From assembly GCA_902779395.1 (NCBI GenBank), contig CACZBK010000001.1, positions 211,066 through 275,065 of the forward strand: a DNA stretch of 64,000 nucleotides. Reading direction: 5' to 3'. The first letter of the stretch is position 1; every line of letters begins with the position of its first letter. The notes beneath the pieces were generated by a model. It had not been told where the DNA came from, ran no database searches, and saw nothing but the letters and a program-made list of their open reading frames with translations. Source of the stretch: an uncultured Lachnospiraceae bacterium (GTDB lineage: Bacteria; Bacillota; Clostridia; Lachnospirales; Lachnospiraceae). The translations under genes and the position numbers were made by a program. This document shows, one piece after another, positions 55,734 to 63,766 of this stretch.

Positions 55734-55763
55734 ATTATACCACTTATCAAGGCTTCTTGGCAA
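55734..55763 (-). promoter_or_regulatory. Promoter of gdpP, predicted to give a leaderless mRNA
   Basis: On the minus strand TTGCCA (55763-55758) and TATAAT (55739-55734) are 18 bp apart. Eight bases (ACGTCAGT) separate the -10 box from the ATG at 55725, and no ribosome-binding site is present. Confidence 0.65.
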
Positions 55764-55817
55764 GTTTTGTTATTTCGGTGACATAATCTATAAAAACGCT
55801 ATTTTATTATTTATTCC

Positions 55818-55846
55818 TTGATTTTGAATGCCCCTGTCTATATAAT
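55818..55846 (+). promoter_or_regulatory. Strong promoter of the candidate ncRNA
   Basis: TTGATT (55818-55823) and TATAAT (55841-55846) are exactly 17 bp apart. The predicted start is near 55853. It diverges from the gdpP promoter, with about 55 bp between the -35 boxes. Confidence 0.8.
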
Positions 55847-55852
55847 CAGCAC

Positions 55853-56312
55853 CATAAGACATTGCAGAAAATAACATTTCGAAAGGAGATCCTTATATAT
55901 AGAAACTCATTTCTGCGTCTGATTCTTCGGGGCATGACCCCATCATTGATCCAAAATTACGATCACTATTCGTGATCAGAGTCTTACAAGGTCAGTATTC
56001 ATCGGTCAAAATGATCTGAATGTATACGTGTCTGTAATTCTCCCGAACCAATTACTTTTTGATAATACGATTTTTACATTCTGTTATGTCTTATCTGTAT
56101 AAGACCAAAGCAGTCATACCTGATCGCAGGCATTTATGCACGGCAAGGATATTTCACGGACTTCCATTATGGAGACTGCCGCTGCATAATGCCGGGACAT
56201 GCCGGATCCTTCTGTTTATTTAACGACCGGTAAAATGCCTTCTCAGAGTACCCGGAATAATACTTAAATGAACCGGCATGTGATCAGGAAAGGCCGCTGA
56301 GGTCTTTTTTTG
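55853..56312 (+). ncRNA. Candidate large structured non-coding RNA
   Basis: No convincing ORF fills this stretch on either strand. It is bounded by a strong promoter and by an intrinsic terminator at 56289-56311. Perfect complementary pairs include GCAGAAA/TTTCTGC (55864, 55910), GGGG/CCCC (55929, 55938), GATCAC/GTGATC (55961, 55972), GTCTTAT/ATAAGAC (56088, 56099), GCAGTC/GACTGC (56110, 56174) and ATGCCGG/CCGGCAT (56189, 56273). AAAGGAGATCC near 55882 resembles a Shine-Dalgarno sequence but no reading frame follows. I do not recognise RNase P RNA, tmRNA, SRP RNA or 6S RNA in it. A long 5' leader for the next gene is unlikely because of the terminator and the second promoter. Confidence 0.55.
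56289..56311 (+). terminator. Terminator of the candidate ncRNA
   Basis: AAAGGCC (56289-56295) pairs with GGTCTTT (56301-56307), one G-T pair included, around the loop GCTGA, followed by seven T. It ends the 55853 transcript just before the promoter of the next gene. Confidence 0.75.
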
Positions 56313-56321
56313 TAAATTGTA

Positions 56322-56350
56322 TTTACATCTTCTTCCGTATATGATAAAAT
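56322..56350 (+). promoter_or_regulatory. Promoter of the 56403 gene
   Basis: TTTACA (56322-56327) and TAAAAT (56345-56350) are 17 bp apart. The leader would be about 45 nt and ends with GAAAGGAG before the ATG. It matches sigma-A, not the flagellar sigma-D pattern. Confidence 0.7.
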
Positions 56351-56402
56351 GACTATGTATCTGTAAATCGCTACATAACAGCTCAGAAAGGAGTGGTGAG
56401 AC

Positions 56403-57041
56403 ATGAGCGTAAATGGAATTACGGGAAATGTAGCAAGCGTAGCAAGTTCTGCCGCGGCTTATAACTATTCATCGGGGAAACCCGCCTCGAGCGAACTTAA
56501 GACCTCGACGACAGACGTCAATGCAAAGTCTACCGCAGCAAGTGAGGGCGTGATCTTTGAGCACAGCACCGATGCGGCAGCCGAAAAGAAAGCAGCATCC
56601 GAGACAAAAACCTACAAGCAGGATCCCAACCTGATAAGCAAGCTTAAAGCGGATGCGGAGCAGCGCACGGCGCAGCTTCAGAACATTGTTAACCAGCTGT
56701 TATCCAAGCAGGGCAAGACCTTCGATATTGCTACCGGTTCCAATTTAAAGAGTGTCTTTGAAGGGATCGAAGTAGATGCGAAGACACAGGCCCAGGCTCA
56801 GGCCGATATAGCCGAAGACGGCTACTGGGGTGTAAAACAGACATCGGAACGTATCTTTGATTTTGCAAAAGCACTTACCGGCGGTGATCCTTCAAAAATG
56901 GAAGACATGAGAAAAGCATTTGAAAAGGGCTTTAAGCAGGCCACTCAGGCCTGGGGCGATGAGCTTCCTTCCATCAGTCAGGATACTTATGCAGCCGTCC
57001 AGAAGATGTTCGACGATTACGCTAACCAGGAACAGAACTGA
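56403..57041 (+). CDS. Small unknown Ala/Ser-rich protein
   Basis: A 212-residue protein I do not recognise by function. The N-terminus MSVNGITGNVASVASSAA has no signal peptide and is Ser/Ala/Thr-rich to about residue 75; GVIFEHSTD lies near residue 49. The C-terminal half is helical and charged, with LISKLKADAEQRTAQLQNIV and KMEDMRKAFEKGFKQATQAW. Proteins of this general shape recur in Lachnospiraceae as I recall. It has its own promoter and terminator, so it is monocistronic, and a strong AGGAG site, hinting at abundance. Confidence 0.75.
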   Translation: MSVNGITGNVASVASSAAAYNYSSGKPASSELKTSTTDVNAKSTAASEGVIFEHSTDAAAEKKAASETKTYKQDPNLISKLKADAEQRTAQLQNIVNQLLSKQGKTFDIATGSNLKSVFEGIEVDAKTQAQAQADIAEDGYWGVKQTSERIFDFAKALTGGDPSKMEDMRKAFEKGFKQATQAWGDELPSISQDTYAAVQKMFDDYANQEQN

Positions 57042-57057
57042 AAATAAGTAGCAGAAA

Positions 57058-57091
57058 ACCGGTCATGCCAAACGGCATGGCCGGTTTTTTT
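57058..57091 (+). terminator. Terminator of the 56403 gene
   Basis: ACCGGTCATGCC (57058-57069) pairs with GGCATGGCCGGT (57074-57085), with one T-G pair and a four-base loop, followed by seven T. Confidence 0.92.
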
Positions 57092-57111
57092 ATATCGCAA
57101 AGCCGCAAACT

Positions 57112-57142
57112 AAAAAACCGCCCCGGCATCTGCCGGGGCGGT
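57112..57142 (-). terminator. Terminator of the Ig-like surface protein gene
   Basis: On the minus strand ACCGCCCCGGC (57142-57132) pairs perfectly with GCCGGGGCGGT (57127-57117) around a four-base loop, followed by six T. It lies 16 nt after the stop codon. Confidence 0.92.
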
Positions 57143-57157
57143 AAGGGTTAAGCCAGA

Positions 57158-60076
57158 TCAGTTAGTCTTTTCTTTAGCTTTTACCATATTCTTTGCAGTT
57201 ATCTTGATCTTAGCGGTAGTAACGCCTGAGAACTCAGCATTCTTACCCTGGATCACTACAGTCATGGTTCCCTTCTTGGTATTCTTAAGGAGACCTACTA
57301 TCTCGTAATCCTCCTCAGAATAAGCCTTTTTATTAACGCTAAGCATCTTTAACTTGCTTTCGATATCGCTCTTTTCGATAGCCTTGCCGGTATACTCTAT
57401 AGAGCAGTTCTTTGCAAATGATGCCTTAACCTTCTTAGCTGTACCAACAGTAAATGTAAGATCTACACTGCCGATATTCTTATCATTAGTGCCGGCTACC
57501 GTTACAGTTACCGATTCCTTAGCACTAAGCTTACCGGTATTGCTGCAGGTTACTTTCAATGCCTTAGCAGAGATCTTAACACCGTTTCCATCTGTTATGG
57601 TTACGGAAGATGCATTTATCTTCTTTCCGGGTACAACATTTACCGCTACATTTTCATCTGTCAGCTCTAAAGCCTCATAGTCAAATTTAACGGTTGCGGT
57701 TCCGGTGAAGTTTCCGTTACCCTTTAATGTAACTTCAGCAACTCCGTTATCAGCCTTCATCTTCTTTACCTTGAAGTCCTTACCATAGAAGATATCGTTG
57801 TCATTGAAGGTACCGGTGATGGTAGTAAAGCTTATTCCCTTAGCAGCATATACAGCATCAACTGCTTCATATGCATCATTTGCTGTAGGAAGCTGGGCAG
57901 CCTTGATAGAGAAGCTCTTCTTCTTTGTCTTTCCGTCTGAACCGGTTGCAGCTACGGTAGCAGTACCCTTATTTACGTTGTTTGAGAAAGTAAGTACTAC
58001 GGTCTGGCCTTCATTGCTGCTGGTATACTCGCCGTCAGTACCAAGTGTCATGGTTATATCGCCCTTATCGGTCTTAACTACGATGCTCTTAGGATATACA
58101 GCCTCTCCGGTATAAACCAGTCCGGTCTTATCAACCTTCTTGATGCTCTTTACAGAAACTGTTGCAGCTGCTGCATCAGGCTTGTTGATCTTGAAAGTTT
58201 CGGAAGCGATCTCACCGGCGTAATTTCCTTTACCCTTAACAGTAATGGTTCCGTTGCCTTCCTTGTTTTTACCGTACTTAACGGTATAATCTGTCTTTTC
58301 AGCAAGGACGGTATCGCTGTCACAATCAACTACGGTAATTGCAGGCTTGATCTGAGATCCGGTGTAATCATATCCATCCGGATCAAGTCCTTCGATGGCG
58401 ATTCCGGTCATCTCGGGCTTAACGGGATCTACAGGATCTACCTTAGGCTGCTCGCCAACATAGATAGTGAAGTAAACTTCCTCAGTTGCCTCACCGTCGG
58501 TAACAACCAGCTTGTATGCTCCGTTGGAAGAAGCTGCTACGGCACCGCTTACGGTATATACGTTCTCACTTGCAGTTCCGTTAAGGCCCTCAAGAAGGTT
58601 AGCGGATACACCGTTTGCACTTACAAGATTGAAGCTGATGCTGTTCTCACTGAGTACGGCACCGTCTGCGCTTACTGATACAGCATTGAAGCTTACGTTG
58701 ATAGCTTCATTGTTGCTTACGGTTACGGTATAAGCGCTCTCTGCTGTCTTTCCGTCCTTAGCATTAGCATCCACACCGGTAACATTTACGGAAATGCTGT
58801 TCTTGGATACTACGGGATCGGAAGTTTCGGTCTCATCTTCCACAACGATTTTGATGCATACTACCTTGGGATCAACTCCGTCACTGGAGATGGTGAGCCT
58901 GAATAATGCATTTGCAGATGCAGCTGCATTACCGCTGATAGCAAATACGTTTTCACTGATGCTCTCTGCAAGACCAAGATCTGCAAGAGCAATACCATTT
59001 GCGCTTACGAAATTGAAGCTTATGCTGTTCTCGCTGAGTACAGCTTTGTCAGCACTTACTACGTATGCACTGATACTTACATCTACAGCGGAATTGGTAC
59101 TTACGGTAACTGTAAGAGCGTTTTCGGAAGAAGTAGCTTCCTTGGTATTGTCATCAAAACCTTTTGCACTGATAGCGATCTCATTCTTTGAGGGAGTAGG
59201 AGGAACTATAACCTCTTCTTCATCTTCTACGATGATGCTGAAGTAGATAACCTCTTCTGCTCCGTTGAAAGAAGCTGTGAGCTTATAAGACTCATTAACG
59301 GAAACCGCTGAGTCACCGCTGATGGTGATCTTGTTAGTGCTCTCGCTCAGCTTAAATCCATCGGGAACATCCTTCTTTGCACCGTCGTTATCTGTAAGGT
59401 TCCAGCTTACGGTATCAGAAGATACTGTATCTCCGCTTACAACACCGGATTCAAAGCTTAATTCAACTGTTTCATTAAAGCTTACGCTTACACTGCGAGC
59501 CTTAGCTGAGCTGCTTCCGTCTTTACCTGCTACTATGGGATCAAAACCGCGTGCAACGATAGCCTTAACGGTCCAGTCCTCGGGGTCGGGAGCAGGCTCC
59601 TCTGCCTTAGGATTAACTATGATGTCAAAAAAGATGTTCTTATCAGCTGCACCGTTATAAGAAGCGGTGAGTTTGAAAGAAGCATTAGCGGATGCGGTTG
59701 CATTTCCGCTGATAGCAAATGTATTGCCATCTTCCTTTTTTTCAAGACCCGCAGGGAGAACTGCCTCCGAGCCGTCTGCTGCGGTAAGATTCCAGCTTAC
59801 TACTGCATCCGCAGATACGGTATTTCCGCTGAGAACCTTTGTAGTAAAGCTTACGTCAACTGCATCATCCACACTGACAGTATAGCTGAGTGCCTTATCT
59901 TCGGCACTTCCGTCTTTGTCTGTGTCTTCTGCGAAGCCGTTTGCGCTGATCGCTTCTACAGATACCGAGGTCTCTTCGCCATCTGCCAGTACGGGTATAC
60001 TGAATCCTTCAAAAGAAGTAACCAGCATAACCATCGTAAGCAACCAGCTTAATACATTGTTCCACTTACGTTTCAT
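57158..60076 (-). CDS. Secreted repeat protein with Ig-like domains
   Basis: A 972-residue exported protein. A signal peptide covers about residues 1-32 (basic start, hydrophobic core, cut near VLADGEE). Four tandem repeats of about 115-120 residues follow (about 40-500), each with SxxNGF/ARGF/AKGF/NVTGVD at the start and a FxIIV-type end strand. Residues 520-972 are beta-rich units with ITVKGKGNYAGE and VTLKGNGNFTGTATVKF typical of bacterial Ig-like or MBG domains. No LPxTG anchor is seen. Adhesion or surface-layer function is a guess. The end resembles the end of the gene cut at 64000 (ITAKN versus IKVKAK). Confidence 0.83.
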   Translation of the reverse strand: MKRKWNNVLSWLLTMVMLVTSFEGFSIPVLADGEETSVSVEAISANGFAEDTDKDGSAEDKALSYTVSVDDAVDVSFTTKVLSGNTVSADAVVSWNLTAADGSEAVLPAGLEKKEDGNTFAISGNATASANASFKLTASYNGAADKNIFFDIIVNPKAEEPAPDPEDWTVKAIVARGFDPIVAGKDGSSSAKARSVSVSFNETVELSFESGVVSGDTVSSDTVSWNLTDNDGAKKDVPDGFKLSESTNKITISGDSAVSVNESYKLTASFNGAEEVIYFSIIVEDEEEVIVPPTPSKNEIAISAKGFDDNTKEATSSENALTVTVSTNSAVDVSISAYVVSADKAVLSENSISFNFVSANGIALADLGLAESISENVFAISGNAAASANALFRLTISSDGVDPKVVCIKIVVEDETETSDPVVSKNSISVNVTGVDANAKDGKTAESAYTVTVSNNEAINVSFNAVSVSADGAVLSENSISFNLVSANGVSANLLEGLNGTASENVYTVSGAVAASSNGAYKLVVTDGEATEEVYFTIYVGEQPKVDPVDPVKPEMTGIAIEGLDPDGYDYTGSQIKPAITVVDCDSDTVLAEKTDYTVKYGKNKEGNGTITVKGKGNYAGEIASETFKINKPDAAAATVSVKSIKKVDKTGLVYTGEAVYPKSIVVKTDKGDITMTLGTDGEYTSSNEGQTVVLTFSNNVNKGTATVAATGSDGKTKKKSFSIKAAQLPTANDAYEAVDAVYAAKGISFTTITGTFNDNDIFYGKDFKVKKMKADNGVAEVTLKGNGNFTGTATVKFDYEALELTDENVAVNVVPGKKINASSVTITDGNGVKISAKALKVTCSNTGKLSAKESVTVTVAGTNDKNIGSVDLTFTVGTAKKVKASFAKNCSIEYTGKAIEKSDIESKLKMLSVNKKAYSEEDYEIVGLLKNTKKGTMTVVIQGKNAEFSGVTTAKIKITAKNMVKAKEKTN

Positions 60077-60121
60077 TGTTACTTTTTCTCCTTTCCATCT
60101 TTTCGATGATTTGATTTTTTC

Positions 60122-60208
60122 ACTGCTATTTAGTATTTCGAAACTCCGGTCCTAAAAAACGGGGTCGGATGAAAACTTTTTCTGAACCTCCCGATTCTTA
60201 ATAGCAGT
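60122..60208 (-). promoter_or_regulatory. Structured 5' leader of the Ig-like protein gene
   Basis: On the minus strand the transcript should begin about 60210, directly with ACTGCTATT (60208-60200), which pairs perfectly with AATAGCAGT (60130-60122). Inside is CGGGAGG paired partly with CCGACCCCG, followed by six T, resembling a terminator. A long-range stem enclosing a terminator-like hairpin resembles a riboswitch or attenuator. I cannot match it to a known class. Confidence 0.45.
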
Positions 60209-60216
60209 AATGAAGG

Positions 60217-60245
60217 ATTATAGCACTAAAAAATCCCCCCGTAAA
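60217..60245 (-). promoter_or_regulatory. Promoter of the Ig-like protein gene
   Basis: On the minus strand TTTACG (60245-60240) and TATAAT (60222-60217) are 17 bp apart. The leader to the ATG at 60076 is about 134 nt and ends with GGAAAGGAG. Confidence 0.7.
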
Positions 60246-60278
60246 GGGGTGATTTACTTTTCCTGCCCCCGCAAAGGC

Positions 60279-60307
60279 TTGATTTTTTCACCGGCCGGAC
60301 ATACAAT
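60279..60307 (+). promoter_or_regulatory. Promoter of the ldh-radical SAM operon
   Basis: TTGATT (60279-60284) and TACAAT (60302-60307) are exactly 17 bp apart, about 60 nt before the chosen ATG. Confidence 0.72.
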
Positions 60308-60367
60308 ACTATTTATATAAGTAGAAACTCCGTTTTACACATGCCCGATGAAAGGAGAATTACCGGT

Positions 60368-61357
60368 ATGAAACTGTTATTCTATGCAGCAAAGATATAT
60401 GATAAAAAATCTTTCGATCCCGTACTTGAGCGGTACCCGGGGATGGAGATAGATTATATAGACCACGAACTGGAGCCCATTACCGCCGCTCTGGCCGAGG
60501 GCTACGATGCCATATGTGCCTTTGTAAGTGCGGATGTGGGTGCACAGACCCTTACCATATTAAAGGAAAAAGGCGTAAAAGCCGTGCTCATGCGCTGCGC
60601 CGGCTATAACAACGTGGATGTCGAGAAGGCCAAAGAACTGGGTATTTCCGTAAAGATAGTCCCCGGTTATTCCCCCGAAGCCGTGGCCGAGCTGGCCATG
60701 GGTCTGGCACTCTCCGTTAACCGTCGCCTTTATAAGGCATATAACAAGGTACGTGAAAACGATTACAGCCTGCGTGGACTTCGCGGTGTTAACTTCTATC
60801 AGAAGACCGCCGGCATAGTGGGAACCGGAAAGATAGGAGCCGCTATGGCGCGTATCTGCAGAGGCTTTGGCATGAAAGTCATAGGATACGATATGTATCC
60901 CAATCCTGCCCTGGCCGATTTTGTGGAATATGTTTCCCTTGATGAGCTGCTCTCGCGCAGCGACCTTATATCGCTGCACTGCCCGCTTCTTGATTCCACT
61001 TATCACATGATCAATCTGGAAAGCATCAAAAAGATGAAGGACGGAGTGATACTGGTGAACACCTCACGCGGTGCCCTGGTGGATACAGACGAGCTGATAG
61101 AAGGCATACGCCTTAATAAATTCCTGGGCGTAGGCCTTGATGTATATGAGGAAGAAACAGGAAATGTGTACGAAGACCGCTCCGATGAGATAATGGCTCA
61201 CAGCGTGACGGCAAGGCTCCTCTCCTTCCCCAATGTGATGATAACCTCACACCAGGGCTTTTATACCCTGGAAGCCCTGCAGGCTATAGCCGAGACTACC
61301 CTGCAGAATTTCAAGGACGCCTCTGAAGGCGTCACCACAAAAAATGACGTTGCATGA
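60368..61357 (+). CDS. ldhA: D-2-hydroxyacid dehydrogenase (D-lactate dehydrogenase-like)
   Basis: From ATG 60368 (AAAGGAG 10 nt upstream; an earlier in-frame ATG at 60341 has no site) the protein has 329 residues. The NAD site is GIVGTGKIGAAMARICRGFG; the catalytic Arg is in VNTSRGALVDTDEL, the Glu region is DVYEEETG, and the His is in ITSHQGFYT. This is the pattern of fermentative D-lactate dehydrogenases; other D-hydroxyacids are possible. Its stop overlaps the radical SAM start as ATGA. Confidence 0.88.
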   Translation: MKLLFYAAKIYDKKSFDPVLERYPGMEIDYIDHELEPITAALAEGYDAICAFVSADVGAQTLTILKEKGVKAVLMRCAGYNNVDVEKAKELGISVKIVPGYSPEAVAELAMGLALSVNRRLYKAYNKVRENDYSLRGLRGVNFYQKTAGIVGTGKIGAAMARICRGFGMKVIGYDMYPNPALADFVEYVSLDELLSRSDLISLHCPLLDSTYHMINLESIKKMKDGVILVNTSRGALVDTDELIEGIRLNKFLGVGLDVYEEETGNVYEDRSDEIMAHSVTARLLSFPNVMITSHQGFYTLEALQAIAETTLQNFKDASEGVTTKNDVA

Positions 61358-62718
61358 GGATCCTTCTGATAAAACCTGAGACCGTAGGGATCTTCAGTTA
61401 TACCTTTCTTGTGGAACATGAAGCACTGGAAATGGAGTATCTCTACACAGTGTTTACCGAAAGGGGCCACGATGCGGTGATCTACGACCGCAGATATGAC
61501 CTCACTCCTCTTAAAAAGAAGCTCAAAAAAGAAAAACCTGCTGTGGTGTGTATCACCGGATATATCACCCAGCAGGAACTTATGAAGAAGTACTGCCGTA
61601 TCATAAAGAAATATGATCCTGATATCAATATAATACTTGGCGGCTCTAACGTAGAGATAAACTACAAAAACTATTATGACTGCTGCGAAGCCGACTATCT
61701 CTATCACCTTAGCGGCCTGGAGAATATGCTTAAACTGATCGACCATATAGACGGCCGCAGGGAAGCTCCGGAGCTTAAGGACATCCCCGGTATATGCTAT
61801 AAAAACGAAGGAAAATGGACATACAATCCGAAGGTGGTCGAAAGCCCCGAGGATCTGCCTGTCCCCGACCGCAGCTATTTTTATAAGAATAAACACCGCT
61901 TCCGCTACCTTTGTTTTAAACCCCTGGCGCTGATCAAAAATTCCTACAGCTGCCCGGGCAACTGTAATTTCTGCTTCTGTACCAACAGAAACAGCGGCAG
62001 ATACTCCTGCAGGAGCGTGGAAAAGCTGGTGGATGAGATAGCCTCCCTGGACGTGCCTGCCATTCATATAACGGATGATAATTTTTTAACCGACAGGAAA
62101 TATCTCCAAAAATTCGTTGACCTGCTCAAAGAGCGGGATATACATAAGAAATATCTGATCTACGGCAGGGCGGATTTTATCGCCCACAATGAAGATCTGA
62201 TAAAGCAGCTGGCAGAGGTGGGCCTGGCGCTGGTCATGGTGGGGCTGGAAGCCAATAATGATGAGGAACTTGATGCTTATAACAAGCACGTCTCCCTCTC
62301 CGAAAACGAAGAATGCATACGGATACTTTCAGAGAATGATATATACTGTGCCGGGCTTTTCATCGTTCATCAGAAGATGACAAAGGCCGATTTTAAACAT
62401 CTTTACGAATGGATATCCAAAAGGGATATCATCCCCACGGTTTCCATATTCACTCCCATGCAGGGAACCGCCGTATACAAAGAATACGAAGATAAGCTCA
62501 TAACAAAGGATGTCACAAAACAGGATCTGTTCCACTGCCTGCTAAGGCCGGAACATATGAGTGTGCGGGCATTTACCATGGAGTATTACAAGCTCTCCCT
62601 GAAGCTGGCATGGAAGAACCGGAAATCTTCGCTATACAAAGATAATCAGTATTTCTTAAGCGTATTGCATATCCTCAAAGTTCCGTTTATAAAACTGCGC
62701 CGCTTACTTATATTGTAG
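61354..62718 (+). CDS. B12-binding-type radical SAM protein
   Basis: A 454-residue protein. The N-terminal part (1-150) has a Rossmann-like B12-binding arrangement (FTERGHDAVIYDRR, IILGGSNVEI) but lacks an obvious DxHxxG histidine. The radical SAM cysteines are C200xxxC204xxC207 within SYSCPGNCNFCFC. The barrel follows, with HITDDNFLTD and VMVGLEANNDEELDAYNKH. The reaction is unknown; relatives modify lipids, peptides, sugars or hopanoids. It is translationally coupled to ldhA and no terminator separates them. Confidence 0.85.
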   Translation: MRILLIKPETVGIFSYTFLVEHEALEMEYLYTVFTERGHDAVIYDRRYDLTPLKKKLKKEKPAVVCITGYITQQELMKKYCRIIKKYDPDINIILGGSNVEINYKNYYDCCEADYLYHLSGLENMLKLIDHIDGRREAPELKDIPGICYKNEGKWTYNPKVVESPEDLPVPDRSYFYKNKHRFRYLCFKPLALIKNSYSCPGNCNFCFCTNRNSGRYSCRSVEKLVDEIASLDVPAIHITDDNFLTDRKYLQKFVDLLKERDIHKKYLIYGRADFIAHNEDLIKQLAEVGLALVMVGLEANNDEELDAYNKHVSLSENEECIRILSENDIYCAGLFIVHQKMTKADFKHLYEWISKRDIIPTVSIFTPMQGTAVYKEYEDKLITKDVTKQDLFHCLLRPEHMSVRAFTMEYYKLSLKLAWKNRKSSLYKDNQYFLSVLHILKVPFIKLRRLLIL

Positions 62719-62778
62719 TCTGAGCGATCTGTTATTTTCTTTTTATTCACATTAAACTTTTAAAATGCTTTTACACAT

Positions 62779-62807
62779 AAAAGGCTGCCCGCGTAAAGCG
62801 GGCGGCC
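62779..62807 (-). terminator. Terminator of the Rpn-like nuclease gene
   Basis: On the minus strand GGCCGCCCGC (62807-62798) pairs with GCGGGCAGCC (62792-62783), followed by TTTT. It lies about 30 nt after the stop. It differs by one base from the terminator at 63849-63877. Confidence 0.85.
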
Positions 62808-62837
62808 CGGTACGTACGTGATAAACAGTTATACACT

Positions 62838-63695
62838 TTATAGTGATGCTGCGCCTATTTTCTTTGCTATAGCTGTAATCTTCTCGACCGACAGCCCGGT
62901 CCATTTGGAGATATTGCTAACCGGAACATTATCTTTTATCATTTTCTCAGCACTCTCTTCTTGTACGTTTTCTTCTCTTTCCTTCATTTTCGTTTCAACT
63001 TTATCAAAAAACTCCCTTACCAATTCATCCATAGTCCCTTCCTCCTTTAACTCCTTACCAAGTTCCTTGTTCGCTGATAAACATACCGATATCACCGTTC
63101 CTGCGTTTTCCTTTATATTCTCGTTTCTGCTGATTATTGTTGCCTCTGTATATCTTATTATATCTTCACGGTTAATTCTTCCTGACAGCAGCTTTAGCCC
63201 TGCATACTCTCCTTCCGGAAGCCGGGATGAAACGACTATCTGCACCGGGATACTTACCCTGCCCTCTATCTTGTATATCCCTGCATGATCCGATATGATC
63301 ATATATCCCTCCGCTCTGAGCACTTTAAACAGCTCTTTGGGATATCTGTGACGCACTAAAGTCAAGGTTAATTGTTCTATTGGAAGTTCATTTACTTTTC
63401 TGTCAAACCCTTTATATATCAGCCCATATCCCTGGGCTTTATAAAAATCATCTATTGTCAGACCATCTTCCGGCGATTTATACTCAAAGAGATTTACTTT
63501 TTTGAAAAAGCTCCCTATTGGATCCGATAATACTGTATCATCCTCTTTCATCACTATCAGAAAATCCAAACGCAGCGGATCTTCTCCCAACTGTTTTTCC
63601 TGCTCGTAGGATACAGGTGCTTTTGCAAGGTCATATTCCACCTTCATTGCAGCATAAAAACCATAATGATATCTTGTCCTTCCTTCTTCTCCCAT
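62838..63695 (-). CDS. Rpn-like PD-(D/E)XK nuclease-family protein
   Basis: From the ATG at 63695 (GGAGG seven bases upstream) the protein has 285 residues. The core RLDFLIVMK (D44) and NLFEYKSPEDG (E71-x-K73) fits a PD-(D/E)XK nuclease, as in Rpn-type recombination-promoting nucleases that are multicopy in Lachnospiraceae. A charged helical part covers about 195-255, and the end (MIKDNVPVSNISKWTGLSVEKI) looks like a small helix-turn-helix. The promoter at 63760-63788 is a perfect consensus with an SOS-type box in its spacer. The family call is by pattern only. Confidence 0.7.
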   Translation of the reverse strand: MGEEGRTRYHYGFYAAMKVEYDLAKAPVSYEQEKQLGEDPLRLDFLIVMKEDDTVLSDPIGSFFKKVNLFEYKSPEDGLTIDDFYKAQGYGLIYKGFDRKVNELPIEQLTLTLVRHRYPKELFKVLRAEGYMIISDHAGIYKIEGRVSIPVQIVVSSRLPEGEYAGLKLLSGRINREDIIRYTEATIISRNENIKENAGTVISVCLSANKELGKELKEEGTMDELVREFFDKVETKMKEREENVQEESAEKMIKDNVPVSNISKWTGLSVEKITAIAKKIGAASL

Positions 63696-63742
63696 CACAT
63701 ATCCTCCAACATATATTCTAAAGCATGTTTATGCCGGCTTAG

Positions 63743-63766
63743 CTATAATGCTTAACAGCATTATAG
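63743..63766. repeat. 9-bp inverted repeat over the nuclease -10 region
   Basis: CTATAATGC (63743-63751) and GCATTATAG (63758-63766) are perfect reverse complements with a six-base centre. One arm contains the -10 box and the other lies at the RNA 5' end, so it may be a second operator or a start-site hairpin. Confidence 0.7.

Noticed and set aside
55880-55960. Possible small gene after the AAAGGAGATCC string
   Set aside because: The nearest ATG (near 55934) lies too far away and gives only a 14-residue frame.
55853-56312. Known RNAs (RNase P RNA, tmRNA, SRP RNA, 6S RNA)
   Set aside because: The conserved strings I know for these (for example GAGGAAAGTCC of RNase P RNA or a tRNA-like end with CCA) are missing.
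60122-60208. preQ1 or c-di-GMP riboswitch
   Set aside because: AGGTTC resembles part of preQ1-I, but the A-rich tail pairing is absent; the conserved core of the c-di-GMP-I class is also absent.
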